Source of the DNA: Corallococcus macrosporus DSM 14697 | GTDB lineage: Bacteria > Myxococcota > Myxococcia > Myxococcales > Myxococcaceae | Assembly (NCBI RefSeq): GCF_002305895.1 | Contig: NZ_CP022203.1 | Location: forward strand, 5,986,001 to 6,050,000 | DNA: 64,000 nt | Direction: 5' to 3' | Part shown: positions 1 through 9,800 of the stretch, piece by piece | Numbering within the stretch: position 1 is the first letter of the stretch | Layout of the letters: every line of letters begins with the position of its first letter | The notes under the pieces: generated by a model | What the model was told of the DNA's origin: nothing | Seen by the model: only the letters and a program-made list of their open reading frames with translations | The model's database searches: none | Program-made: the position numbers and the translations under genes

Positions 1-244
1 AGTAGGCCCCTCGCGGCCCCGGTGCCCACGCCCGCCTCCCGCATCCGTGCTGGGAGTGCGGGCGTTCGTGTTTCTGCACTGGGGTCCTGCAAGCGAGACT
101 CCCGTCTCGACTGGTCCATGGTCGAGGCAGAGCGCTCCCTTGCCCTCATCTCGCAAGAAGAGGCAGAAGAGAAGCGGCCGCCTCACATCCCGGCCACCAT
201 TCCGAGCGCCCAAGCTCGGAACGGTTCTTGCGGTGAGCAACGGC

Positions 245-1600
245 ATGCACCATCGACGACGCCTTTTTCCCCTGTTGTTCGTCTTCTCCGCAGCAACGGC
301 ATGCATCAACGTTCCGGAGGTCGAGTCGCCCCCGAACAGGCCCGACGCGGATGCTGGCTCGACGTCCGATGCAGGCTCCGAGGAGGTTCAGCCACTCACC
401 TTGCTCGACACATTGCCCGCTGCTGGGTCGACGCAAGTCTCACTCGAAATGCTGCCCGTGCTTACGTTCTCAAGACCTATCGAAGCGGACTCATTGAGCT
501 TCGTCATCCAGCCCTCGGTGACACTGGCCCGAATCGAGTGGGCCAATCAGGGAGCAACGGCCATTTTGCATCCCTGGTCGCGGCTAAGTGAGAACACAAC
601 CTACACAGTCACCGTCGATGCCAAGGACCTTGATGGTCACCCCCTGACAGGAACACGCTCCTTTACGTTCACCACAACGGGCCCCGCCCCCGACACAACT
701 GCGCCCACCATCCTCAACACGACGCCCGGCCATGCTGCCATCGGCGTGCCCCGTGACGCGGTCATCGAAATTCTCTTCTCTGAGCCCATGGAAAGGACCT
801 CGGTCCAAACCGCCTTCGCCATCACATCGCCCGCTGGCCAAAATTCCGGAAACTTCTCCTGGAATGAAGCCGACACGGTGATGACCTACACGCTGCCTAT
901 CACCGCGGCGTATGGCACCACTCTGTCCTGGCAAATTTCCGCTCTTGCCAAGGACAAAGCAGGCAACTTTCTGACAGAGGCCAATCACCGAGAATTCAGG
1001 GTCGTTCGCCAAGGCTCAATGGTACTGCCCATTGTTTACGCGATGAGTGGCAGCATCACGACCTCTGACGTGCCAGACTCCCACTACCGGAATTACGCTA
1101 TCTACCAGATTGAGCGCATCGGAGATAACAGCGCCAATCAAAGCAGTCGGCTCTTCCTCGGGTTCAAGCTCGACGCATTGCCTTCGGTTCTCATCCGAAT
1201 CAACCAGTCGACAATCAGGTGGTGGGCCACCAATCAACTAGGCCAGCCATTCGAAAAGCTTGGGCCGCTCCTGATGGAGCCTGTAGACGTGGGCGAGTAC
1301 CTACCCCAGACGTCCGTCGAAGAGCCTGATAGCCCAGTACTCACTGCAGCTTACAACGCGCAACCACGAGCCACCGGTCTCACCATTACTGCGGCAGAGA
1401 CTGGCTTGCCGGGACAGTTCGACGTCACGCCATACGTGGCACAAGACTGGGCAGACCGGGTGGAACGAAACCATAACTCCCAGTTCCGTCTCCGTTTCGC
1501 CCGAGAAACCGATAACAACGACGATACAGACGAACTACGTTCAAGCTCAGGCACGTATCCCACTCTGGCTGAGCTAGAGGTCGTCTACGAATATCCGTGA
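245..1600 (+). CDS. Ig-like (Big_5) domain lipoprotein
   Basis: Predicted surface or periplasmic lipoprotein of 451 residues with no recognised enzymatic motif. The N-terminus is a short basic stretch (MHHRRR), a hydrophobic core and a lipobox-like ATAC with Cys20. A Pro/Asp-rich linker follows, then two SbsA/Big_5-type Ig-like domains (about 55-150 and 155-260), each with the pattern P-x-x-G-x-x-x-V followed by a beta-rich body ending in a TFTTT-like strand. The C-terminal 170 residues resemble DNRLRE/CBM96-like beta modules of myxobacterial surface proteins (family-level guess). A GTG at 233 in the same frame is an alternative start; the ATG at 245 gives the cleaner signal peptide. Codon third positions are noticeably more A/T-rich than in the genes after 4.5 kb. 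The 244 bases before it hold nothing I can identify. Confidence 0.72.
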   Translation: MHHRRRLFPLLFVFSAATACINVPEVESPPNRPDADAGSTSDAGSEEVQPLTLLDTLPAAGSTQVSLEMLPVLTFSRPIEADSLSFVIQPSVTLARIEWANQGATAILHPWSRLSENTTYTVTVDAKDLDGHPLTGTRSFTFTTTGPAPDTTAPTILNTTPGHAAIGVPRDAVIEILFSEPMERTSVQTAFAITSPAGQNSGNFSWNEADTVMTYTLPITAAYGTTLSWQISALAKDKAGNFLTEANHREFRVVRQGSMVLPIVYAMSGSITTSDVPDSHYRNYAIYQIERIGDNSANQSSRLFLGFKLDALPSVLIRINQSTIRWWATNQLGQPFEKLGPLLMEPVDVGEYLPQTSVEEPDSPVLTAAYNAQPRATGLTITAAETGLPGQFDVTPYVAQDWADRVERNHNSQFRLRFARETDNNDDTDELRSSSGTYPTLAELEVVYEYP

Positions 1601-1612
1601 CATAATGAATGG

Positions 1613-1638
1613 GGCGAGCCGTGAGTGGGCGGCTCGCC
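1613..1638. terminator. Bidirectional hairpin between convergent genes
   Basis: A perfect 9-bp inverted repeat (GGCGAGCCG / CGGCTCGCC) with an 8-base loop lies between the stop codons of the Ig-like lipoprotein gene and the converging TIGR04552-like gene. There is no T-run, so it may act as an mRNA 3' end stabiliser or a weak terminator for both strands. Confidence 0.55.
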
Positions 1639-1659
1639 TAACGGCGCCCACCGGAGTCA

Positions 1660-2760
1660 CTATTCCTGTCGTTTGGGAACCACGAGGCCCTGGCTCAGGC
1701 GCTTTAGCACTCGCTGTTTCTGGCGCCGCTTGTAGGCCTCGTGAGCATTGTCGCCGCGCTCGTTGAGCCGCGCGGTCTCCTCGTCGACAATCTGAAACTC
1801 GACCAGCGAGATGATGATACGCCCCTTGCGCTGCCGGGTGTCTTCTTCTGGCAAGGGAAGGTAGGCATCCATTCGCATGGGTAGGTCCACCACGAAGTTG
1901 AGCGCGCGGTAGGTATTGCCCGAAAAGGCGTTCCCCCCAGCGATCTCTCGGTCCTCGTAATCACGGTCCAAATGGAGTCGCGGGATGTACTGCTCGAAGT
2001 GAGGGTTCTCAGCGAGCACAGACTTGAACGGCATCAGCGTGTTTTCAGTCTGCCCCGGGACAACCAGGTGAAAGGGAAACAGGCGTTGGGCGAGATAGTA
2101 GAGAACAGGCAGCAAGTCCTCCCGCCTCCGGGTCACCACTCGAAACCGGGTCCTATCGTAGACTTGCGCGGCAACGGTCTCCTTTTTCGCCAGCAACTTG
2201 GTAACGAGCGAGTCCTGGGTCTTGATGGAGTGCGCGAACTCCACAATAGGCAGCCCCTTCGACTGCATCTCGGCGGCGACACCCATCACCCGTTCCATGA
2301 TGAGTTCTGCCAACTCCGCCTCTGACACAGGTAGCCGGAAGAGCAGGTCTCGACCTTCAATGTGCTGGATGACGTGCATGACCTTCAGCACGACACACGC
2401 AATCCTGCGATGACGAGGCACCCCCTTCACGCCGGCCGCATAGAGAAACAGGTCGTGAATCTCCGCAGGCCGTGCGACCGCATCCGCCACACGGTAGTTG
2501 AACGTCTTACGCAAGTATTCGACAGCTTCGGACAATACGCCCCGAGCCCACTCCTCATCGTACGGGCGTGATAGGTCCAGTTGAAGCAGACGAAGGAAGT
2601 TGTCGACCTCGTCTCGCGTCTGGAAGTGCATCCTCCGCCAGTCGATGACCGACCCACCGCGGAGTATGAGCCGGATGCGCTCGAGCTCGCGGAGTCCCAT
2701 TTGCGCCACCGTGCGAATGGGGATATCCGGCAAAACAGGTGTGAGAGAGGGGGCCTTCAC
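1660..2760 (-). CDS. TIGR04552-like family protein
   Basis: Soluble protein of 366 residues without signal peptide or membrane segment. It resembles the uncharacterised TIGR04552/TIGR04562 family of deltaproteobacteria (recognised from memory). The central part, about residues 180-250, has spaced Lys residues (SIKTQDSLVTKLLAKKET) followed by VYDRTRFRVVT and FPFHLVVPGQTEN. This order is reminiscent of RelA/SpoT-type nucleotidyltransferase folds (Lys-rich strand, then a D-x-x-x-x-R strand), but this is inference only. The start is GTG with AGGA about 10 bases upstream; an internal ATG at residue 21 is an alternative. It is monocistronic, between a hairpin upstream and the convergent hairpin downstream. 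Confidence 0.65.
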   Translation of the reverse strand: MKAPSLTPVLPDIPIRTVAQMGLRELERIRLILRGGSVIDWRRMHFQTRDEVDNFLRLLQLDLSRPYDEEWARGVLSEAVEYLRKTFNYRVADAVARPAEIHDLFLYAAGVKGVPRHRRIACVVLKVMHVIQHIEGRDLLFRLPVSEAELAELIMERVMGVAAEMQSKGLPIVEFAHSIKTQDSLVTKLLAKKETVAAQVYDRTRFRVVTRRREDLLPVLYYLAQRLFPFHLVVPGQTENTLMPFKSVLAENPHFEQYIPRLHLDRDYEDREIAGGNAFSGNTYRALNFVVDLPMRMDAYLPLPEEDTRQRKGRIIISLVEFQIVDEETARLNERGDNAHEAYKRRQKQRVLKRLSQGLVVPKRQE

Positions 2761-2810
2761 ACCTGAGCTTCCTAGCCGAGCCGACTCCGATGGGGAAGCG
2801 CTCTCAAACG

Positions 2811-2847
2811 AATGAGGGCCCTCACCAGGTGGGAGAGGGCCCTCGTT
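2811..2847 (-). terminator. Rho-independent-type terminator of the MORN-repeat gene
   Basis: A 13-bp stem (AATGAGGGCCCTC paired with GAGGGCCCTCGTT, one G-T pair) with an 11-base loop lies 21 bases past the stop of the minus-strand gene at 2868-3350. On the minus strand it is followed by ATTCGTTT, a short T-rich tail. Confidence 0.65.
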
Positions 2848-2867
2848 CTTACTGCAGGGTCCGCCAG

Positions 2868-3350
2868 CTACTGAGCGGAGACAACGCGGTTGTTCTCGTA
2901 TTGGACCTGGCTGAGCACGCGGCCGTCCTGAGCAAACTCCTTGACCAGCCCGTTTTTGCGGCCCTCTCTGTACTCCTCGATGCGCTGGGGCTTCCCGTTC
3001 GGGAAATACCGGACGCGCTGGCCATGCCAGCCACCATCCTTGAACTCGGAGGTGCTTTCAAGCACGCCCGCTTCATCAAAGAACGTCCAAGTTCCCACCT
3101 TGAGGCCGTTCTCAAACTGGCCTCGGACGGCCAACTTGCCATTGGGGTGGTACGCGACGTAGGGCCCCTGAGCGGATGACCGACCGTGCTTGGAATCGAC
3201 CCTAGAGCACATCAGGCCTTCCGTCTTCGTCCCCGTCTGAACGGTCCCAGCCGGACAGGATACCCTCCCGACAGGGCCCTCCGCCAAAGCAGCCGGAGCC
3301 ATCAGCGCCAGCGAGAGGGGCAGCGCTCGCATCAGATTGCCAACCAACAT
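2868..3350 (-). CDS. Secreted MORN-repeat variant (YwqK-like) protein
   Basis: Exported protein of 160 residues. The signal peptide runs to about residue 23 (hydrophobic LMRALPLSLALMAPAALA). The C-terminal half has three to four MORN_2/YwqK-type repeats, each with a G-x-Y-x-x-Y/F-x-x-x-G-x pattern (YHPNGKLAVRGQFENGLKVG, FFDEAGVLESTSEF, YFPNGKPQRIEEY). Such repeats are called 'toxin-antitoxin system YwqK family antitoxin' in databases, but no partner toxin is visible here, so that label should not be taken literally. The ATG at 3350 is chosen because AAAGGAG lies 5 bases upstream; an upstream TTG would start inside that ribosome-binding site. Confidence 0.75.
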   Translation of the reverse strand: MLVGNLMRALPLSLALMAPAALAEGPVGRVSCPAGTVQTGTKTEGLMCSRVDSKHGRSSAQGPYVAYHPNGKLAVRGQFENGLKVGTWTFFDEAGVLESTSEFKDGGWHGQRVRYFPNGKPQRIEEYREGRKNGLVKEFAQDGRVLSQVQYENNRVVSAQ

Positions 3351-3487
3351 AGACGCTCCTTTCAAGACGCCGGGATGCCGGCGCGCTCAGGCTCATGACG
3401 ATTGAAGCGTGGCGTAATTCAACGCGTCCCAATTGCCACGATGAACGCGCTCGCCGACCAAGCGTCGAGTTGACGTTCACGATGAAA

Positions 3488-3515
3488 AAGCCCCGCCCTT
3501 GGAAAGGCGGGGCTT
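3488..3515 (-). terminator. Rho-independent terminator of the Cys-rich lipoprotein gene
   Basis: Perfect 10-bp stem (AAGCCCCGCC / GGCGGGGCTT), 8-base loop, followed on the minus strand by TTTTCATC. It lies 25 bases downstream of the stop of the gene at 3541-4452. This is the clearest terminator in the window. Confidence 0.85.
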
Positions 3516-3540
3516 CGAGATCAACTACCAGCTCGCCTGC

Positions 3541-4452
3541 TCACTGGTAGTTGGACTGGTGACAAACGAAGTTGCCGTCCTTGAAATAGAAGCCGGCGGA
3601 GTTCGTCGTGCTGCTCGCACCGACGCACAGGCTCACGATGATCTGAGCCTGGTCGTTGTTGGCCCCCGACACGGTGTAGTTACCCGAGGAGCTGCTAACC
3701 ACCGCGTTGTCCCGGCCACCATCCGTGACCACGTAGAAGAAGTCACTCAGATCCTGCGAGCGCGCAGGGAACGAGGTGCTGGAGTAAGCCGAGACCCGGA
3801 TGCGCAGGCGCTTGGGCGCGTCTGAACCGCAGAAGCTATCCGTCGCCGCGCTAACGGTCTCCACCTTGTAGATGATGGGGCCCGTGTTGCCGAGATCCGC
3901 CTTGTTGGGGAAGTTCGTGTAGTTCTGGCACGTCGGCGCGGGCGGCTCGGAGCAGGTGCCGCTGGAGCAGATGAGGCCGTAGTCACAGGTGGACAGGCCC
4001 TCGCCAGAGCAGCTCTCGCCGGGCTCGGGCTCGGTGTCACCCTCTTCGCACTGGCCGGTGGTCGTATCGCAGGTCCGGCCGCTCGTGCAGTCCGCGTCCG
4101 ACGAACAAGCCGTCACGCAGACGTTGTCCAGGTTGGAGCAGACCAGGTCCGTGGACTCGGAGTCCGTGCCACCGTTGCAGAGCACGTCCGTGGAGCACTG
4201 GCAGATGCTCGTGGTGGCGTCGGGGCCCGTGCCGCCCAGGGGGGCGCAGGTCTTCGCCGTGGAGGGGCAGTCCGAACCAGAGTTACAGGTCTGCACGCAG
4301 ATCTCGGCGGTCGGATGACAGATTTCCGACTCGCCACACTCGTCATTGCTGGAGCACGCGCCCGGGGACGTCGAGTCGTCACCGCAACCAGCCATGAGAC
4401 CGCTCATCGCGCCCAGCGCCGTGAGCATCAACATCATCTTGCGAAGCTGCAT
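3541..4452 (-). CDS. Cysteine-rich outer-surface lipoprotein
   Basis: Predicted lipoprotein of 303 residues (signal MQLRKMMLMLTALGAMSGL, lipobox MAGC with Cys23). Residues 30-170 are a run of Cys-containing motifs of the type C-x-x-D/N-x-E/D-C-x-x-x-x-x-C (CSSNDECGESEIC, CNSGSDCPSTAKTC, CSSDADCTSGRTC). They resemble the Cys-rich EGF-like or Dickkopf-like repeats common in myxobacterial secreted proteins. The C-terminal about 130 residues form a separate globular region starting at CQNYTNFPNKAD. AGAGGAAA lies a few bases before the ATG. The gene is followed by a strong terminator and is probably monocistronic. Function unknown. Confidence 0.75.
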   Translation of the reverse strand: MQLRKMMLMLTALGAMSGLMAGCGDDSTSPGACSSNDECGESEICHPTAEICVQTCNSGSDCPSTAKTCAPLGGTGPDATTSICQCSTDVLCNGGTDSESTDLVCSNLDNVCVTACSSDADCTSGRTCDTTTGQCEEGDTEPEPGESCSGEGLSTCDYGLICSSGTCSEPPAPTCQNYTNFPNKADLGNTGPIIYKVETVSAATDSFCGSDAPKRLRIRVSAYSSTSFPARSQDLSDFFYVVTDGGRDNAVVSSSSGNYTVSGANNDQAQIIVSLCVGASSTTNSAGFYFKDGNFVCHQSNYQ

Positions 4453-4688
4453 GTTGAGATTTCCTCTTGTTTGGAACGCCGCCCGGGGGGCCTCCGGCCA
4501 CTGCTACCAAGCCCCAACAACCCTGCGAGCGAGTCAGGCTTAGCCCCGCCCATCCGGACGTGTCAACGAGTGTCGACGCCCTCCGGACGGCGGCCGGGCC
4601 CGAAAATTCACCCGATGCACAAGCAGACAGCAGGAGCGGAGGCCACCGCGACGCCCATGTCGCGATGGCCTCGATGACGCTCCAACTT

Positions 4689-6722
4689 TCAGAAGGTGAA
4701 CGGAAAGTCGATGGGCTCGCCCTGCCGCTTGTGACGCGGGAAGGACCAGCTCTTGATGAGCCCGGAGATGCAGCTCGCCATGTAGGTAGAGCGGAACTCA
4801 TTCGTGCGGCACGACACCGAGGACGTCTTGCCGCTCGTCTGGATGGTCCAGCGCATCACCAGCTTGCCGCTCAACGAGGGGTCCTTCTTCTTCTGCTCGT
4901 TGACGCACTTCACGATGGCCGGCTTGTTGGCCAGCACCACCGCCATGATGTCCGACTGCTGCAGCCGGTCCGGCACCCCGCCCCCCGGCTCGGGCGGGAC
5001 GTATGCCGTCGGACGCGCAGAGGACGGCTTCGACGACGCCGGGCTCGACTTCTTCGTCCCGAACAGCTCGTCGAAGTCATCGTCCGAATCGCTCGACGAC
5101 GGCCGCTCGTTGCGCGCGGGCGCCGAGGCGCGCGGCTCCGGCTCCTGCCGACGCGACGAGTACGAGCTGCGGCGGCTGCTGGGACGCTCGACCTTCGCCA
5201 CCACCGTCTCCGCGGGCTTCGGCGTCTCCGCCGGAGGAGCCGTCGCGACAGTCGTGGGCGGCGTGTTCGCCGGAGGCGTCGGCGTGGCCGGGGGCGTGCT
5301 CCCCGGCGCCGCGGCCACTTCCGTGGGCGGCGTGTTCGCCGGAGGCGTCGCCGGATTCGCGGGCGCCTGGGCCACCACGGGCGCCGTGTTCGCGGGAGGC
5401 TGCGCGGGCGCGGCGGGAGGCGGCGTGGCCACGGGCGGCGCCGCTGCGACCGGAGGATTCGCCGGCGCCGTCTCCGCGCTCGCCCCACCCTTCATGAAGA
5501 ACGCCGCGGCGCCACCACCCACCAGGAGCAGCCCGGCGGCGATGCCCACGAAGAGCCCCGTCTTCCCCCTGCCCCCACCCTGCCCCGCTCCCGGCGGCGG
5601 ATAGGAGGCCGGATAGTTCGGCTGCGGCGGGTACGGCGCGGGCATGGGCTGCGCGTACTGAGGCACCGGCTGCTGCCCATATGGCATGGGCGCGGGCTGG
5701 GCGTACTGCTGCGGCACCGGCTGCTGCCCATACGGCATGGGCGCGGCCATGGGAGGCGCCATGGCCACGTCCGCGCCCCGAAGGGACGGCGAGGACACCG
5801 GCTCCGGCGGCGGCATGGGCACATCCAACAGCCGCGACTGCGACACCGGCTCCCGGCCCAGGGCGGGCGCGGGCGTCGGAGGCGGCTTGGACAGCGCGTC
5901 GTTCTCTTCCTTCACCAGCGAGGCCAGCACGCTGGCCGCGGACGGCTTCCAGCCCACGGGCTCCTCGGAGGCGCTCGCGGGCCCGGAATCACCGCGCGCC
6001 CCCTTGCCCGCGCTGAACGCGGACTGCACGGGGCCCGAGGACACCGTGGGCGTCGAGCCCGACACGGGCTCGGGCGCGACGATGACGGGCTTGGAAGGCC
6101 GCGGCGCCAGCACCGACGCAAGCTCCGCCGTCTCCGACAACGGAATCCAGTCACTGAAGCCCGAGCGCCAGCAAAGGCTGTCCGGGCCCACTTCGCCGCG
6201 GTCCCACAGGTCCTTGACCTTGTCGACGTTGAAGGGACCGACCTGCTTCTCGTCGATGGCCACGTACCACTCGTGCGCCGCCGCGTTGGCCTTGGCCTCT
6301 TCCTTGTCCGGCTCGGCCTCCGCTTCCGCCAGCTTGCGCACGTTCTCCGCGGACGCCTCGCGGGCGGCGGCCTCATTCTCCGCGTCGGTGGAGATCTTCT
6401 GCGTGCCGGAGCTCAGCACCTGGTCGAAGACGGCGCCAATCTCGTCCTCTTCCACGTCCGTGAAGAGCCCCCCCTCGGGTGGGGTGCCCAGCGTCGCCGG
6501 CATCGCCGCGGCGGTCGTGTCACCGCCCTTGCCTGGGTCAGCCGACGCGGCAGCCTCGGAGGTCGAGGACTCCGTCGCGGAGTCCTTTGCGGCCGTCGCG
6601 CCAGCGGGACGCACGGTGATGGTGTGGCCGCACTTCTTGCAACGAACCTTGACCCCCTTGGGGCCAATCTTGTCGTCGCTGATCATGTACTGCGCGCGGC
6701 AACTGTCGCAGACGAAACGCAT
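4689..6722 (-). CDS. gltJ: Gliding-motility protein GltJ (AgmX)
   Basis: Inner-membrane component of the Glt gliding machinery, 677 residues. Order: an N-terminal zinc ribbon with two C-x-x-C pairs (Cys5/8 and Cys28/31, MJ0042 type); an acidic/Ala-rich linker; a GYF_2 domain at about 150-205 (EWYVAIDEKQVGPF, W-RSGFSDWIPL); a Pro/Tyr/Gln-rich stretch with duplicated MPYGQQPVPQ units; one transmembrane helix at about 388-409; a long Pro/Ala-rich periplasmic spacer; and a C-terminal AgmX/PglI domain from about 579. In M. xanthus the zinc ribbon is reported to contact MglA and the GYF domain MglB (established knowledge). The ATG at 6722 is chosen because the zinc ribbon starts there; upstream in-frame codons lack homology-like sequence. 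It lies 134 bases downstream of gltI and is last in the cluster. The 236 bases after its stop, up to the next gene, hold no gene I can see. Confidence 0.92.
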   Translation of the reverse strand: MRFVCDSCRAQYMISDDKIGPKGVKVRCKKCGHTITVRPAGATAAKDSATESSTSEAAASADPGKGGDTTAAAMPATLGTPPEGGLFTDVEEDEIGAVFDQVLSSGTQKISTDAENEAAAREASAENVRKLAEAEAEPDKEEAKANAAAHEWYVAIDEKQVGPFNVDKVKDLWDRGEVGPDSLCWRSGFSDWIPLSETAELASVLAPRPSKPVIVAPEPVSGSTPTVSSGPVQSAFSAGKGARGDSGPASASEEPVGWKPSAASVLASLVKEENDALSKPPPTPAPALGREPVSQSRLLDVPMPPPEPVSSPSLRGADVAMAPPMAAPMPYGQQPVPQQYAQPAPMPYGQQPVPQYAQPMPAPYPPQPNYPASYPPPGAGQGGGRGKTGLFVGIAAGLLLVGGGAAAFFMKGGASAETAPANPPVAAAPPVATPPPAAPAQPPANTAPVVAQAPANPATPPANTPPTEVAAAPGSTPPATPTPPANTPPTTVATAPPAETPKPAETVVAKVERPSSRRSSYSSRRQEPEPRASAPARNERPSSSDSDDDFDELFGTKKSSPASSKPSSARPTAYVPPEPGGGVPDRLQQSDIMAVVLANKPAIVKCVNEQKKKDPSLSGKLVMRWTIQTSGKTSSVSCRTNEFRSTYMASCISGLIKSWSFPRHKRQGEPIDFPFTF
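5254..5350. repeat. 28-bp direct repeats inside gltJ
   Basis: Two identical 28-bp copies at 5254-5281 and 5323-5350 encode the repeated TPPANTPPT segment of the periplasmic Pro-rich spacer of GltJ. Such repeats can change spacer length by slippage or recombination. Confidence 0.8.
5653..5746. repeat. Imperfect tandem repeat encoding MPYGQQPVPQ units
   Basis: Two near-identical copies of about 45 bp (5653-5695 and 5701-5746) encode the duplicated cytoplasmic Pro/Tyr/Gln motif of GltJ just before its membrane helix. Confidence 0.75.
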
Positions 6723-6856
6723 CGTTCCCGTAAGCCTCGGAAATGACGGGAGAAATCCCGCCTGAATCGTAGAAGTGGCAGCCGGAGGGGTCAAGGTTCG
6801 GAGCCAAGTCCGCCCGCCTGCCGTTTAACGCACGAACCCCACGTCGCGGTCTGTCC

Positions 6857-9800
6857 CTACCTGCGCACCTGTACCTCCACGTGCGTACCCAGGGCGACGC
6901 GCAGCGCGTGCAGGTCCTCGGAGGTGGCGAACACCAGCAGTTCCCGCAGCTTGTTGCGCACCGGGACGCGGAAGGCGGAGCCCGTCTCGCCCTGCACCAT
7001 GCGGCGCACCGGCTCCATCTCTCCGGCCGCGAGCAGGCCCGCGCGCGCCGCGGTGAGCTCCGCGCCCTCCAGGTACTGGCGCACGGCCTGCGGCGTGGCG
7101 GTGGGCAGCCAGGCGCGGGCCGCCTTCGCCAGCGCGGCGCGATCCGGCTCGTTGAGGCTCCGCTCCAGCAGCCGGCGCTCCGGCTCCACCAGGTGCTGTG
7201 CCTCCGCGATGCGCACGTTCCCCACGACGAGGCTCAGCGCCGCCTGGAGGATGGCCTCCAGCCGCTCGGGCGCCACACGCTGGCTGAAGGCCAGCTCGGA
7301 GCGCGCCAGGGCCAGGGTGCGGCCCAGGAGGTAATAGACCTCCTTCTGGCCCTGCTCCGCGAAGTACTTGCCGCCCACGCGCAGCGAGGCCGGGTGCGTC
7401 TGGAGCAGCTCCACGTGGATGAGCGGCTCGGGCGCGGGTTCATTGGAGCGCTTCGCCATCCGCTCACGCGTGGCCACCAAGAAGGGCGAGTACAGCTCCA
7501 CCGCCTCCATGCCCAGCACGCGCGCCACGTACCGGTAGTGGTGGACGTGGTACTCGGGCGCGCTGGCCACGTCGATGCGGTGGCGCTTGGGCACGAGCTG
7601 GTACTGCTGGAACGGCACCGCGTACAGGTGCCCCACCTTCGCGAAGAGCAAGCCCAGCAGCTCCGCCAGCGGGCCGCGCGCCTTCGGGTGGAACAGGTGG
7701 TTGTGCCAGAGCTGGTCGTTCAGCGACCGAGGCTCCACCTTCTCCTTGTTCTTCGCGTAGGGCCCCAGCTTGGTGAGGATCTCCTGCTCGTCCTCCCCTG
7801 CCTCGCCCAGCAGGCCGGACACCGCCTGCGCCGCGAGCCAGGCGCCGTCATAGTCCTTGCGCAGCGCGGACAGCCGCACCAGCGCGCCCACCACCTTGCG
7901 CGGGTCCGCCGTGTTGGGCAGCGCGCGGCGCAGCGCGGCGATGGCCTCGTCCTCGCGGCCCGGCATCTGGCCCGCGAGGTCCGCGAAGGCCTCCTGCACC
8001 GCCGCGTCGTCGGGCAGGCCCTTGGCGGCCACGCCGTACGCGGCCACCGCGCCCTCCGGGTGCTTGAGCACCTGGAGGTACAAGTCGCCGAGCGCGCGCC
8101 ACAGCGCCATGCGCGCCACGTGCGTCTCCGGCGTCTTGGGCAGCCGGCCCAGCATCTTCGTGTAGTTCTCCTCGAGCTGCTTCCACTGGCGCGCGGCGCC
8201 GAGCATCGCCTCCAGCGCGCTGAAGGCCTCCACGAAGCGCGGGTCCAGGTCCAGGGCGGCGTTGAAGGCCTCGGTGGCGCCTTCCACGTCCTTCAGGTCA
8301 TCGCGGCGCAGCTCGCCCAGCGCGAACCAGACGCGCTTGGCCTTGTGCGGCTCCAGGCCCAGCGCGGGCAGCGCGAGCATCCGCGCCAGCACGTCCGCGG
8401 CCTTCTGGCCCTGGCGCGTCTCACGCAGCAGCACATAGAGCTGGTCCATCACCTCCGGCGCGTCCGGCTGCGACTTGAGCGCGTTGGTGAAGGCGTCAAT
8501 GGCCATGTACGGGTCGTGCAGCTCGTCGCGCGCGATGCGGCCCAGCTCCAGGCACACCTTCGCGCGGGCCTCGCCCTCCAGCACGCCCACCAACTGCTGC
8601 CGCAGCTCGGCGGACTTCTCGTACTGGCCCTCCTTCTCCAGGAGCGCCACCAGCGCGCGCAGCGTCGGCTCGTGGCCCGGGTCGATGGCCAGCGCCTTCT
8701 CGAAGTGGTTCTGCGCGCGGTCCTTCTGGCTCAGCGCGGCGTGGATGTCACCGAGCTGCCAGTACACCTCCACCACCTCCAGGTCCGTCAGCTCCTCGCG
8801 GTGGTGGATGAGGATGGTCTGGAACACCTTGAGCGCGCCCTCGTAGCGGCGCGTCTGCACCAGCAGGTTGCCGTAGCCCTCCAGCGCGGGCAGGTACGTC
8901 GCGTCCAGCTCGTAGGCCTTCTCGTAGCAGCCCAGCGCCTTGTCGCGCTTGCCCAGCTTCTCCGCCACGTAGCCCAGGCGGTAGAGCTGGCGGCAGAGGT
9001 CCGCGGCGGAGACGGAGTCCTTGTCCGCCACCGCCATCTCCGCCATCTTCCGCGTGACGATGTCCAGCATCCGCTCGCCGGACGCCCAGTCCTCCTGCGC
9101 GATGTACACGTCCGACAGCGGGCGCGCGGCCTCCAGGCTGTCCGGGATGTGCTTCAGCGCTTCCTGCCAGTAGCCCGTCGCGGTGTCACGGTCCTCGCGC
9201 GTCTCCGCGTGGTAGCGCGCCACGTCCAGCAGCGCGCGGCCCTTGGCGACTGGGTCCTCGGTCTGCTCCGCCTCCTGGCGCAGCGTCTGCTCGTAGCCGC
9301 TCCAGTCCTGCTCCTGCTCCTGGATGCCCTTGAGGGCGCGGATGCTGGGCAGGTGGCCCGGGTCCACCGCGAGGGCCTGCTGATAGGCGCCGCGGGCGCT
9401 GCCCGTGTCCATCAGCATGTCCTCGTTGATCTTCCCCAAGCGGTAGTACAGCTCCACCGCGTCCTTCGACTGCCCGGCGAGCTCCGCCTCCTTCGACAGC
9501 ATCTCCAGCGCGAAGGGCCAGTTGCCGCTGCGCTCGTACATCGTGCCCAGCGCGTGCAGCGCCGGGCGGCACTCGGGGTCCACGGAGAGCGCCGCGTGGT
9601 AGTTGTTCACCGCGCGGTCCAGCGCCTTGAGCTGCTGGTACTGGACGTTGCCGATGTCCACGTAGAGCTCGGCCTGCTCCTGCGGGCTGACGGCCAGCGC
9701 GAGCTGCCGCTCGTACGCCGCGATGAGGTCCTCCCACCGCGCCTGCGCCCGGCGCAGCCGGATGAGCGTCTTGATGGCCTGGACGTTCTGCGGGTCGATG

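Noticed and set aside
2868-3350. YwqK-type toxin-antitoxin antitoxin
   Set aside because: Only MORN-like repeats and a signal peptide are present; no toxin gene is adjacent.
5254-5350. CRISPR-like direct repeats
   Set aside because: Only two copies lying in the coding region of a Pro-rich protein spacer; no spacers or cas genes.
4467-6746. Plus-strand Arg-rich frame opposite gltJ
   Set aside because: Antisense shadow of gltJ; composition only of R/G/H/L repeats.
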